Source: Erysipelothrix urinaevulpis
GTDB lineage: Bacteria; Bacillota_I; Bacilli_A; Erysipelotrichales; Erysipelotrichaceae
Direction of reading: 5' to 3'
Assembly: GCF_009828835.1 (NCBI RefSeq)
Contig: NZ_WTTB01000001.1
Coordinates: forward strand, 310,001 to 374,000
Length of the DNA stretch: 64,000 nt
Shown here: in pieces, positions 45,210 through 53,121 of the stretch
How the letters are laid out: each line of letters starts with the position of its first letter
Numbering within the stretch: the first letter of the stretch is position 1
Notes under the pieces: generated by a model
Told to the model about the DNA's origin: nothing
Databases searched by the model: none
Seen by the model: the letters and a program-made list of their open reading frames with translations, nothing else
Position numbers and translations under genes: made by a program

Positions 45210-45968
45210 ATGGGAAAAGTAATCATTAATGCCGATGATTTCGGCTACAGTCGTGGAATAAATTATGCAATAGTTGATAGTCATCAACTCGGAATTTTAA
45301 CGTCAACAACAATCATGGCAGGAATGCCAGGATTTGAACATGCTGTCGAACTGTCAAAGAGCAATCCTAACTTAGGAATTGGCGTACACTTAACATTGAC
45401 TTGCGGCTATCCATTATTGAAAGATCACAAAACAATTATTGACTCATCAGGAAGATTTAAAAATTTAGCTTTTTTCACTCAAGAGAATGATTATGATCTT
45501 GAAGAAGTGTATAGAGAATGGGAAGCACAGATTGAGAAAGTCATCGCTGCAGGAATTAATCCTAGTCACCTGGATTCGCACCACCACACACACAGCTTTC
45601 CAAAACAACAAGCTATTGTTGTAAAGTTAGCAAGAAAATATAATCTTCCAGTCAGAAATAATTTGTCATTACCATCAGATATCGTGAAAGTAAATCGATT
45701 TGAACCACTATTTGATACTGTTGCGATTGAAAGTGAAGAGGCTCTAAAAGTATATTTAGCAAATGTTAAAAACGATATTGAACATTGGGGAACTGTCGAA
45801 ATTATGGTTCATCCAGGATACCTTGATTCTGATGTTTATCAAGGATCCAGTTTAACCGAAAATCGAAGTTATGTTGCTGATTTTCTGATGAATTCAACGT
45901 TTGCTAAAACGCTAAAAAAGAGCAAGGTTATCAAGCTGATTTCTTATCATGAGTTATCGGATCGATAA
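45210..45968 (+). CDS. ChbG/HpnK (YdjC) family carbohydrate deacetylase
   Basis: 252 residues. Metal ligands are visible in INADDFGYSRGIN (Asp-Asp) and LDSHHHTHSFP (His pair), with GVHLTLTCG following the fold. The family removes N-acetyl groups from amino-sugar oligosaccharides or their phosphates. Placed beside a GH4 glycosidase and EIIC, it suggests an N-acetylated disaccharide substrate. AAAGGAG lies before the ATG. Confidence 0.86.
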   Translation: MGKVIINADDFGYSRGINYAIVDSHQLGILTSTTIMAGMPGFEHAVELSKSNPNLGIGVHLTLTCGYPLLKDHKTIIDSSGRFKNLAFFTQENDYDLEEVYREWEAQIEKVIAAGINPSHLDSHHHTHSFPKQQAIVVKLARKYNLPVRNNLSLPSDIVKVNRFEPLFDTVAIESEEALKVYLANVKNDIEHWGTVEIMVHPGYLDSDVYQGSSLTENRSYVADFLMNSTFAKTLKKSKVIKLISYHELSDR

Positions 45969-46020
45969 GAACCTTATGAATTGTTAAAGGTTATTATCTT
46001 TTATTATTCATAAAAAGGTG

Positions 46021-46026
46021 TATAAT
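46021..46026 (+). promoter_or_regulatory. -10 element for the ABC-F leader transcript
   Basis: A perfect TATAAT directly after GGTG. No clear -35 was found at 17 bp. Transcription would start near 46033, giving a leader of about 200 nt. Confidence 0.5.
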
Positions 46027-46050
46027 TAAAAATAGAGGTGATTAGCTGAA

Positions 46051-46071
46051 ATGAAATTACAATCTATATAG
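46051..46071 (+). CDS. Leader peptide MKLQSI before the ABC-F gene
   Basis: GAGGTG ends 10 bp before an ATG that encodes MKLQSI and stops at TAG. It lies between the promoter and an intrinsic terminator, the usual position of the upstream ORF in antibiotic-sensing attenuators of ABC-F resistance genes. The coding inference rests on position and ribosome binding site only. Confidence 0.5.
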   Translation: MKLQSI

Positions 46072-46156
46072 CAAGTAAAGACCGTAAATCAAATCATAAT
46101 GTATAATTTGTATTTTTAGGTCGCCGTATAGATAAAATGATCAGCCAAATCAAGAC

Positions 46157-46192
46157 AAAGAGTTTGCATCATTTTTGCAAACTTTTTATTTT
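46157..46192 (+). terminator. Attenuator-like terminator in the ABC-F leader
   Basis: AGTTTGCA / TGCAAACT (extended by A-T and G-T pairs) followed by TTTTTATTTT, all upstream of the ABC-F start. Flanking segments AGGTCGC (46118-46124) and GCGACCT (46217-46223) are complementary and would enclose it, the second one lying just before the AGGAGG site. I could not identify a clear antiterminator pairing. Confidence 0.65.
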
Positions 46193-46235
46193 ACCAAACA
46201 TCACTATCTGTATTAAGCGACCTCTAGGAGGAAAA

Positions 46236-47798
46236 ATGTTTAATATAAAGAATTTAAATATAAGTCGGAACAATCAATCACTTTCATTAGTGAAAAACTT
46301 CAGTTTTACCTTTGCTGATCAAGACAAAGTCGCTCTTGTTGGCGAGGAAGGGACAGGAAAGTCTAGTTTAATTAAAGCGATGGTTTTTAAAGATAGTTTA
46401 GACTATGCAAGTGTAAAATTTGACGAAATGTCAGATTCTTTAGTTGTTGGATACGTCCCACAATTATTGAGCTATCAAGGAAGTGTAGATGACATGTTTT
46501 ATAAGAATGTTGACTGGGAATTTTTTGATTATGCACTGTTTAATGAATTACTCAACGACTTTGGACTTGTTGATTTAGATATTGACAAGCGACCTTATGA
46601 AGTCTTGTCAGGTGGAGAGAAAGTCAAGTTAAAAATCATTCAAGAACTCATGAAACAACCTGATATTTTACTTTTGGATGAACCAACCAATGATTTAGAT
46701 ATGAAAAGTATTGAAGCACTGGAAAAACATTTAAAAGCAGTAAATTATCCAGTTGTCATCTCATCTCATGATCGAAGTTTTATTGAAAATGTTGCGAATA
46801 CGATCATTCATTTTGAACAAGTGAAACGACGAACAGAAAGTTATCAGACAATTTATCGAATGACTTACTCGGATTTCATTGAAGAACGACACTATCGAAT
46901 GACTAAGCAAGCCAGTCAACATACAAAAGAAACTGAAGAATTTGATAAAGCTATGGAACGATTTGAATCAATTCATGATCGAGTCCATCATAGTTTAAAA
47001 ACGGCAACGCGACAAGATCCCCAAGCAGCAAAAAATCTTAAAGATAAAATGAGAACTGTAAAATCAATGGAAAAACGATTACAACGTCAACAAGATACAA
47101 TTACAAGCCGACCAGAGTTTGATAAGCCAATCGATTTCCAATTAAACAATAAAGGATCGATTCACACCACAAGAAAAGTGTTAGATATTTCCATAAAACC
47201 GTTAAAAATAAAGGACAAGGTATTGAGTAAAGGCGTTGAATTACAGCTTTATGGTCCTGAAAAAATTGCCATTATTGGTGAAAATGGAATTGATAAAAGC
47301 ACATTACTTTATGCAATCAAGGAGTCTTTAGAAAGTAGCGGGTTGAACGTTGCATGGATGCCTCAAAGTTATTCAGAGGTCATGGATGTAAAGAAAAATT
47401 CAATTGAACAACTTGCTGATATAAAAGATAAAGAAGCAGTAACGAAGGCAAGAACTTTTTTGGGGAGTTTGAATTTTACAGCGGAGGAAATGCTTGTTCC
47501 TTTTTCTGAACTTTCTGGGGGACAAAAAGCAAAGTTATACTTTGGTAAGATGGCTTTAGATTCATCTGATGTATTGTTACTTGATGAACCCAGTCGTAAT
47601 ATATCTCCGCTTTCACTCGAAAGCCTTGAAACAGCATTGAAAAATTATACAGGAGCTGTGATTATGGTCAGCCATGATCGACAACTCATCGCCCATGTTG
47701 CCGATAAAATATACGAACTTGATGTTGAAGGATTACATTTAAAGGAGACGTTAAATGACAATGAAAAAAAATCTACATTTATACTCACAGATAATTAA
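46236..47798 (+). CDS. ABC-F subfamily ribosome-protection-like ATPase, altered second Walker A
   Basis: 520 residues with two ABC domains and no membrane helices. NBD1: GEEGTGKSS (about 34-42), LSGGEKVK, LLLDEPTNDLD. An interdomain arginine/glutamine-rich linker follows (about 200-310). NBD2: GENGIDKST (about 348-356), LSGGQKAK, LLLDEPSRNISPLS. In the second P-loop an Asp (GAT) replaces the conserved Gly before Lys. The DEPSRNISPLS motif resembles Lsa/Vga/Sal-type antibiotic-resistance ABC-F proteins. The ATG at 46236 has AGGAGG; it overlaps the next gene by 44 bp. Confidence 0.85.
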   Translation: MFNIKNLNISRNNQSLSLVKNFSFTFADQDKVALVGEEGTGKSSLIKAMVFKDSLDYASVKFDEMSDSLVVGYVPQLLSYQGSVDDMFYKNVDWEFFDYALFNELLNDFGLVDLDIDKRPYEVLSGGEKVKLKIIQELMKQPDILLLDEPTNDLDMKSIEALEKHLKAVNYPVVISSHDRSFIENVANTIIHFEQVKRRTESYQTIYRMTYSDFIEERHYRMTKQASQHTKETEEFDKAMERFESIHDRVHHSLKTATRQDPQAAKNLKDKMRTVKSMEKRLQRQQDTITSRPEFDKPIDFQLNNKGSIHTTRKVLDISIKPLKIKDKVLSKGVELQLYGPEKIAIIGENGIDKSTLLYAIKESLESSGLNVAWMPQSYSEVMDVKKNSIEQLADIKDKEAVTKARTFLGSLNFTAEEMLVPFSELSGGQKAKLYFGKMALDSSDVLLLDEPSRNISPLSLESLETALKNYTGAVIMVSHDRQLIAHVADKIYELDVEGLHLKETLNDNEKKSTFILTDN

Positions 47799-48270
47799 TA
47801 CGGATGTTGCTGTGTTGTATGCATTGAGCGATAACTCACATTTATATTTACTTTGTTTTATAGACGAAAAAGAGAAAAAACTGAAGACACTAAGACAGTA
47901 TTTTACTGTGGAGATAAGTGAACAACCCACCAGCATTCATCGAAACCTTGAAAAACAAATGAATGAATATTTCTTGGGAAATAGAGTTGAGTTTGATGTT
48001 CCGCTTAAATTATGGGGAACTGATTTTCAAAAAAAAGTGTGGAAGCAACTGATCAACATCCCCTATGGTACAACCATTAGTTATGAAGCTTTAGCTCATC
48101 AGATTGGTCATGACAAAGCCTACAGAGCAGTGGGAAGTGCAAATGGTAAGAACAATCATGTTATTTTAATTCCATGTCACAGAGTTATTGCAAAGGGTGG
48201 AAAATTAGGTGGTTATACTGGAGGGCTCCATATCAAGGAAAGATTGTTAGCCGTTGAAAATATTGAATAA
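47755..48270 (+). CDS. ogt: Methylated-DNA-[protein]-cysteine S-methyltransferase
   Basis: 171 residues. The acceptor-Cys motif IPCHRVIAKGGKLGGYTGG (Cys about 141) and the HTH-like GTDFQKKVWKQLINIPYGTT are diagnostic of O6-alkylguanine-DNA alkyltransferase, a suicidal DNA repair protein. AAGGAG is 7 bp before the ATG at 47755, inside the ABC-F reading frame. The long overlap suggests translational coupling. Confidence 0.92.
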   Translation: MTMKKNLHLYSQIINTDVAVLYALSDNSHLYLLCFIDEKEKKLKTLRQYFTVEISEQPTSIHRNLEKQMNEYFLGNRVEFDVPLKLWGTDFQKKVWKQLINIPYGTTISYEALAHQIGHDKAYRAVGSANGKNNHVILIPCHRVIAKGGKLGGYTGGLHIKERLLAVENIE

Positions 48271-48304
48271 CAGTCAATATTTGTTGTCAAACGATAAATA
48301 AACA

Positions 48305-48335
48305 TTGACAAACAGTAAAAAGAACGTAATATAAT
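48305..48335 (+). promoter_or_regulatory. Promoter of the DUF2975/XRE/DUF3955 module
   Basis: A perfect TTGACA (48305-48310) with TATAAT at 48330-48335 (19 bp) or TAATAT at 48327-48332 (16 bp). Confidence 0.6.
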
Positions 48336-48353
48336 ACATGAAGGAGTGATTGT

Positions 48354-48824
48354 ATGAAACGTGTAGATTCAAGTCGGGTGTTAAGGGTTCTCATTCTTAG
48401 TTTTTTTATTTTAGGAGTCTATATCATGATAGGATTTGCTCCGAAAATATGGATAATCTACTTTCAACATCAGGTATCCAAGATTATCTTTAGTTTGTTT
48501 ATGATGTTGAGTTCAATTCCATATTTTTTATCACTTGTGATATTATGGCGTTTAGTGGATTCGTATGCTAAGAATCAGTTTATTAATGCCAATAATGTGA
48601 AAGCAATCAAAACTATTTCGTACTTTAGTTTAATTGAATTCATTCTATATCTCTTCATTTCAATACTTTTAATTATTACAAATATAACAGTTGGAATTGA
48701 AGGGAAAATGTTTATCTTGGTTATTTTACTCGTCTCGTCGTTATTAACGATAACTCTTTCAGTATTTTCAACCATTCTTTATGAGGCAGTTCACTTAAAA
48801 GAAGAAAGTGAGCTGACAATATGA
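48354..48824 (+). CDS. DUF2975 membrane protein
   Basis: 156 residues with four hydrophobic helices and the pattern LWRLVDSYAKNQFINANNVKAIKTI. DUF2975 proteins of Bacillota are usually encoded next to a small XRE regulator of the YozG type, as here (4-bp ATGA overlap). Function unknown; it may be a membrane sensor or target of the regulator. Confidence 0.8.
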   Translation: MKRVDSSRVLRVLILSFFILGVYIMIGFAPKIWIIYFQHQVSKIIFSLFMMLSSIPYFLSLVILWRLVDSYAKNQFINANNVKAIKTISYFSLIEFILYLFISILLIITNITVGIEGKMFILVILLVSSLLTITLSVFSTILYEAVHLKEESELTI

Positions 48825-49051
48825 AAGATAAAATTGAAGTCAATCTCGATGTCATGTTGGCTAAACGAAAAATGTCTGTGACAGAATTAGCAGAAAGAGT
48901 TGGTATTACGATTTCAAATATATCGATTCTCAAAAATGGTAAAGCGAAAGCAATTCGATTCGAGACGTTGGCCAGCATATGCGAAGCACTTGACTGTCAA
49001 CCTGGTGAAATATTATATTACAGAAAGGACGATGAAAATGAAGAAAATTAA
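48821..49051 (+). CDS. Small XRE-family regulator (YozG-like)
   Basis: 76 residues, essentially a lone helix-turn-helix: NLDVMLAKRKMSVTELAERV then ITISNISILKNGKAKAIRF and CEALDCQPGEILYY. It is translationally coupled to the DUF2975 gene. It probably regulates its own three-gene module. Confidence 0.87.
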   Translation: MKDKIEVNLDVMLAKRKMSVTELAERVGITISNISILKNGKAKAIRFETLASICEALDCQPGEILYYRKDDENEEN

Positions 49052-49241
49052 CAATAAAATCGTAACGATACCTTTTGTTTTGGCAATCGGTTTATTAATT
49101 ATAAGTGTATTGAATCCAGCATACGTTGATGATGCAGGATTTCTACATGAAAAATTTTTCCTGATTCCAATGACTTATATGTTCTTATTTATTGGAATTA
49201 TCTTAGTTGTTTATAATGTCGTTGTTAAAGTTAAAAAATAA
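49038..49241 (+). CDS. DUF3955 membrane protein
   Basis: 67 residues, two membrane helices around the loop VDDAGFLHEKFFLIPMTYMF, a pattern of DUF3955. The ATG at 49038 has AAGGA nine bases upstream; ATG 49032 is too close. It overlaps the regulator gene by 14 bp. Confidence 0.72.
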   Translation: MKKINNKIVTIPFVLAIGLLIISVLNPAYVDDAGFLHEKFFLIPMTYMFLFIGIILVVYNVVVKVKK

Positions 49242-49247
49242 TACAAA

Positions 49248-49311
49248 GAAGACTGTTGTGAGCGTGATGTTTCTCTTAAATGAGATGGATCACTATCAAC
49301 AGTCTTTTTTT
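49248..49311 (+). terminator. Long-stem terminator after the DUF3955 gene
   Basis: AGACTGTTG (49250-49258) pairs with CAACAGTCT (49297-49305), with further internal pairing, and a run of seven T follows. Confidence 0.8.
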
Positions 49312-49350
49312 AAAAAACGTGGAATGTAATCCTAAAAACTGTCTAAATGA

Positions 49351-49364
49351 TGGGAAATTTCCCA
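49351..49364. promoter_or_regulatory. Palindrome TGGGAAATTTCCCA upstream of EIIC-malY operon
   Basis: A perfect 14-bp palindrome about 33 bp upstream of the TATAAT at 49397-49402. It is a candidate operator for the RpiR-type regulator encoded in the same operon. Confidence 0.55.
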
Positions 49365-49406
49365 AAAGAATGAATATACATTTATCAAGGAGACACTATA
49401 ATGTAG

Positions 49407-49421
49407 TTGAAAGCGATATCA
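49407..49421 (+). promoter_or_regulatory. cre site before the EIIC-malY-ridA operon
   Basis: TTGAAAGCGATATCA matches WTGNAANCGNWNNCW at every defined position and lies just after the TATAAT at 49397-49402, near the expected start point. Confidence 0.78.
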
Positions 49422-49447
49422 AATGAATCGCTATAGGAGGAAAGAAA

Positions 49448-50734
49448 ATGGATCGTTTTATTCAATTTATTGAAGAAAAGATGGTACCAAAGGTTGCGAA
49501 AGTAACAAATACACGTTATTTTAATGCCTTGAAATCAGGGTTTTTGGTTATCATGCCACTGACAATCATTGGTTCAATATTTTTATTAATCACTGATTTT
49601 CCATTGCCGGGTTATGCAGAATTTATGGCTGGTATATTTGGAGCGGATTGGACAAGTTATTTAGACTCTGCTTACAGAGCAACATTCAATTTAATGGGCT
49701 TTTTGTTAGCAGGAACAATTGCTTATCGTCTTGCAGAAGATTATAATATGGATGCCTTATCAACAATGATTTTATCATTAGTTGCTTATGTTGTTGTTTT
49801 ACCTAAATCTGTAATCACAGAATCAGGAGAAGTTGTTGGTAGAGTTCTATCATTTACTTGGCTTGGTACACAAGGGGTTATTACAGCTTTGGTCATGGCG
49901 TTTTTAACAGTAGAAATTGTACGCTTTTTTGTTGAGAGAGACCTGACAATTAAAATGCCTGATTCAGTGCCTACCATGGTATCTCAATCATTCAGTGCTT
50001 TAATACCAGGGTTTGCAGTTGTTATGGTTAGTTTACTGCTTGCTGGGTTATCAAGAGCAGTTGCTGGTTCATTTCCAGAACTAATTTATCAAATCATTCA
50101 AATTCCTTTAGAAGGTCTTACGTCATCTTTAGGTGCAATCGTGGTTGTCGCCGGATTAAATGGTTTCTTATGGTGGTTTGGTATTCATCCAACAGTTGTT
50201 AATTCAGTTGTAAACCCGTTACTAAACGCAAACTCAGTTAAAAATTTAGAATTATTTAAAGCAAATAATCTAACATTAGCTACAGGTAACGTTGGAACAA
50301 TCCAAATGATTGATCAATTTGCAACAATTGGTGGAGCAGGTCTTACACTTGGTTTAGTGATAGCTATGTTATTAGTAGCACGCTCATCACGTTTGAAAGC
50401 AATGTCAAAATTAATTGGTGTTCCATCACTCTTTAACATTAATGAACCAATAATCTTTGGTTTACCAGTTGTTTTTAACCCATTGATGTTAATCCCTATT
50501 ACAGTTGCACCAATGGTCTCAGTTTTAATTGCATATTTCGCAATGAAAATAAACTTTATGCCAATGTTCAATGGTGTAGTTGCACCTTGGCCAACACCAC
50601 CAATCTTCTCAGGATTTTTAGTAGCTGGGTGGCAAGGGGCTGTCGTACAAATTATCTGTATCATTGCAGCCACAATAATATATTATCCATTCGTCAAGGC
50701 ATTGGATAATCAATATTTAAAAGAAGAAGCATAA
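49448..50734 (+). CDS. PTS EIIC permease, lactose/cellobiose family
   Basis: 428 residues with the family layout (N-terminal amphipathic segment, about ten helices) and FNINEPIIFGLPVVFNP near residue 325. It resembles the EIIC at 488-1783 in length and N-terminal design. TAGGAGG precedes the ATG. No EIIA/EIIB adjoin. Its partners are a regulator, a C-S lyase and RidA, so the cargo is uncertain. Confidence 0.88.
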   Translation: MDRFIQFIEEKMVPKVAKVTNTRYFNALKSGFLVIMPLTIIGSIFLLITDFPLPGYAEFMAGIFGADWTSYLDSAYRATFNLMGFLLAGTIAYRLAEDYNMDALSTMILSLVAYVVVLPKSVITESGEVVGRVLSFTWLGTQGVITALVMAFLTVEIVRFFVERDLTIKMPDSVPTMVSQSFSALIPGFAVVMVSLLLAGLSRAVAGSFPELIYQIIQIPLEGLTSSLGAIVVVAGLNGFLWWFGIHPTVVNSVVNPLLNANSVKNLELFKANNLTLATGNVGTIQMIDQFATIGGAGLTLGLVIAMLLVARSSRLKAMSKLIGVPSLFNINEPIIFGLPVVFNPLMLIPITVAPMVSVLIAYFAMKINFMPMFNGVVAPWPTPPIFSGFLVAGWQGAVVQIICIIAATIIYYPFVKALDNQYLKEEA

Positions 50735-50782
50735 ATAAATAGATAAAATAAGGTATAATTCAAGAGATAAGGGAGGTTAAAA

Positions 50783-51574
50783 ATGGTACTGAGTAAACAA
50801 ATTTCACTCCATGCTTATACACTCACTGAGATGGAAAAGCAACTTCTTCGAAATCTCTTGGATTATTCTGATGAGTTTGAATATAAAAATTTTACAATCG
50901 AATTTATTTCTGAACAATTTAATGTCTCAAAAACAAGTGTTCATCGTTTTACACAAAAATTAGGATATGAGAGTTTCGTTTATTTTAAAGATGACTATTT
51001 TAACCGGGATGTCATGTCGAAAACAAGTCAAGAAGAACCAAATCAATATGTTGATATGTTGAAACATACCTATGAATTAGTCAATGATTCTATTTCAGAA
51101 GATCTATTAATTGCAATGATCCAGGCAAAAAGAATTGTGATCTATGGTATGGGTATGAGTAATTTTCTTGGCAAAATGTTCCAAATTAAGTTGCAATTGT
51201 TTGGAAAAACAGTGGAACAATTTGATGATTCACGCTACATGAGACTGTCAGCGAAAAGTTTAAATTCAAAAGAGGATTTGGTGTTTGTTTTATCAAGAAG
51301 TGGTAAGCCACCTGAAATTGTTGAAGCAATTATCGAAGCAAATTTTAGGAAAGTAAAGATTGTATTAATAACAGAAGAACCTAAGTCTCCATTGGGGGGC
51401 TTATCGGATTTTATCATTCAAACTTCATTCAGTAAAGATTCTGACCAGGCAATTGATACAAGAATTAATGCTCATGTAGCATTAGATGTCTTAATGAATC
51501 GCTTTATTGAAAGAAAAGAGAAAGAAGTTTTAGAGAATGACACAAAAAGTATCGACCCTCAACAGGGAGAATAA
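50783..51574 (+). CDS. RpiR-family regulator 2
   Basis: 263 residues. The N-terminal HTH (FISEQFNVSKTSVHRFTQKL, about 43-62) is followed by a SIS domain (VIYGMGMSNFLGKMF, VFVLSRSGKPPEIVEAI). It is encoded inside the EIIC-malY operon and likely senses the phosphorylated PTS product. GGGAGG is well placed before the ATG. Confidence 0.85.
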   Translation: MVLSKQISLHAYTLTEMEKQLLRNLLDYSDEFEYKNFTIEFISEQFNVSKTSVHRFTQKLGYESFVYFKDDYFNRDVMSKTSQEEPNQYVDMLKHTYELVNDSISEDLLIAMIQAKRIVIYGMGMSNFLGKMFQIKLQLFGKTVEQFDDSRYMRLSAKSLNSKEDLVFVLSRSGKPPEIVEAIIEANFRKVKIVLITEEPKSPLGGLSDFIIQTSFSKDSDQAIDTRINAHVALDVLMNRFIERKEKEVLENDTKSIDPQQGE

Positions 51575-52724
51575 TGGTTCTAAAAAGTGGAACAGGAACT
51601 ATATCGAAAAACGATTTAATATTCAAGAAAAACAAAAGATATATCCATTGTTTATTGCGGATATGGATTTTAGACATTCCGATAAAATAATAAAACAGCT
51701 GGAGAAGGTCGTTTTGGACGATGATTTTGGATACTTTGATGTCTGTGAATCGTATTATCATAGTATTTGTCGGTGGCAAAAGAAAGTCCATCACATTGAA
51801 TTAAAGGAAGAATGGATTATTCCAGCAAATGGCACGATTGCAGCTTTACATATGGCGGCAAGTGCACTTGCAGTCAATGACAATTTTTTAATTATGACAC
51901 CAGTTTATGGCGTATTTAAAACAATTGGGTTATCGTTTGGGAAACTATATGACTATGCATTAAAAGAAGTTAAAGGGCGATATAGTTTTGATTTAAAAGA
52001 AATTGAACAAGCGATTATCACTCAGAACATAAATACACTGATTTTTTGTAATCCACATAATCCCTCAGGTAGAATGTGGACAAAGGATGAATTGAAGAGC
52101 CTTGTTGGTGTTTGTAAAAAACATAAGGTTAAGATATTTTCAGATGAGATTCATGGTGATCTTATTTTAACTGACGAAAAATTTGTTTCATTGATAGAAT
52201 TCAATGACATTTATTCTGACATTTTAGTCAGTACTTCCCCTAATAAATCCTTTAATCTGTCTGGATTAACAACGTCGTATTTATTAACGAATAATTCAAC
52301 ATGGAAAAATTTAATTGAGCAAGAAATGCTTAAGTACCACATCTCAATGAATCGTATGGGTATTGAAGCATCGAGAATTGTATATGATTATGGCCAAGAA
52401 TGGTTTAGTGATGTCCTTGTCGTTATTAAGGAAAATATACTGATAGTTGAAGAAATGTGTCGGGACACTGATTTAGGATTTATGGCACCTGATGCTGGTT
52501 ATCTTTTATGGATTAAGCTTGATAAAGTTAAAGATATTGACCGATATATTCAAGATTTGTCATTCAAAACAGGTGTTTTGCTCGAAACGGGAAGTCGATT
52601 TATTGGTAATTATAATCAGTATATTCGTATTAATGTTGCAACTGATCGAAACTTACTCATTGAAGCAATGACACTCTTTAAAAATCATTATGAAAACTAT
52701 GAAGGAGATTCAAATGAAAACTAG
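51537..52724 (+). CDS. MalY/PatB-family PLP C-S lyase
   Basis: 395 residues, fold-type I aminotransferase-like. Motifs are IADMDFRHSDKI, FCNPHNPSGRMW, KIFSDEIHGDLIL and the PLP lysine in STSPNKSFNLSGL (about residue 237). Members cleave cystathionine or other cysteine S-conjugates to a thiol, pyruvate and ammonia, and MalY also moonlights as a regulator in E. coli. The start is uncertain: ATG 51537 overlaps the rpiR-type gene by 38 bp and has no strong ribosome binding site. Confidence 0.86.
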   Translation: MTQKVSTLNRENNGSKKWNRNYIEKRFNIQEKQKIYPLFIADMDFRHSDKIIKQLEKVVLDDDFGYFDVCESYYHSICRWQKKVHHIELKEEWIIPANGTIAALHMAASALAVNDNFLIMTPVYGVFKTIGLSFGKLYDYALKEVKGRYSFDLKEIEQAIITQNINTLIFCNPHNPSGRMWTKDELKSLVGVCKKHKVKIFSDEIHGDLILTDEKFVSLIEFNDIYSDILVSTSPNKSFNLSGLTTSYLLTNNSTWKNLIEQEMLKYHISMNRMGIEASRIVYDYGQEWFSDVLVVIKENILIVEEMCRDTDLGFMAPDAGYLLWIKLDKVKDIDRYIQDLSFKTGVLLETGSRFIGNYNQYIRINVATDRNLLIEAMTLFKNHYENYEGDSNEN

Positions 52725-53088
52725 TTATTACACGCCTAATGCACCAGAGGCAGTAGGACCATATGAACAAGCGTGTGCAAGCAATGGATTTTTGTTTACA
52801 TCAGGTCAGTTAGGAATAGATCCTAAAACTAAGCAATTTGTTGATGGGATTGAAGCACAAACGCATCAAGTCATGAAAAATATTCAAGCAATTTTGGAAC
52901 AAGCAGGTAGTAGTTTGGATGACATTCTAAAAACAACGATTTATTTAACGGACATGGATGACTTTGGTGTTGTGAATGAAGTCTATGCAAGTTATTTTAC
53001 AGAAAGTGTTCCAGCACGTTCGGCATTTCAAGTGGTGGCACTACCCTTGAATGGTTTGATTGAGATTGAAGTTATCGCAAACCAATAG
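52714..53088 (+). CDS. ridA: RidA enamine/imine deaminase
   Basis: 124 residues, YjgF/YER057c/UK114 family. The N-terminal YTPNAPEAVGPYEQA, the GQLGIDP segment and the substrate Arg in ESVPARSAF are present. It hydrolyses 2-aminoacrylate and related enamines that PLP lyases release, so its place directly after the MalY-type lyase is chemically sensible. The ATG at 52714 has GAAGGAG; the longer frame is unsupported. Confidence 0.92.
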   Translation: MKTSYYTPNAPEAVGPYEQACASNGFLFTSGQLGIDPKTKQFVDGIEAQTHQVMKNIQAILEQAGSSLDDILKTTIYLTDMDDFGVVNEVYASYFTESVPARSAFQVVALPLNGLIEIEVIANQ

Positions 53089-53121
53089 AAAAACGAACAA
53101 TTTGTTCGTTTTTCTATTTTC
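53084..53121. terminator. Bidirectional terminator after ridA
   Basis: AATAGAAAAACGAACA / TGTTCGTTTTTCTATT with a 3-base loop and T-rich tail, overlapping the ridA stop and abutting the convergent antiporter gene. Confidence 0.88.

Noticed and set aside
46137-46235. N-terminal extension of the ABC-F protein from the ATG at 46137
   Set aside because: The extension covers the leader terminator; AGGAGG and the family N-terminus support 46236.
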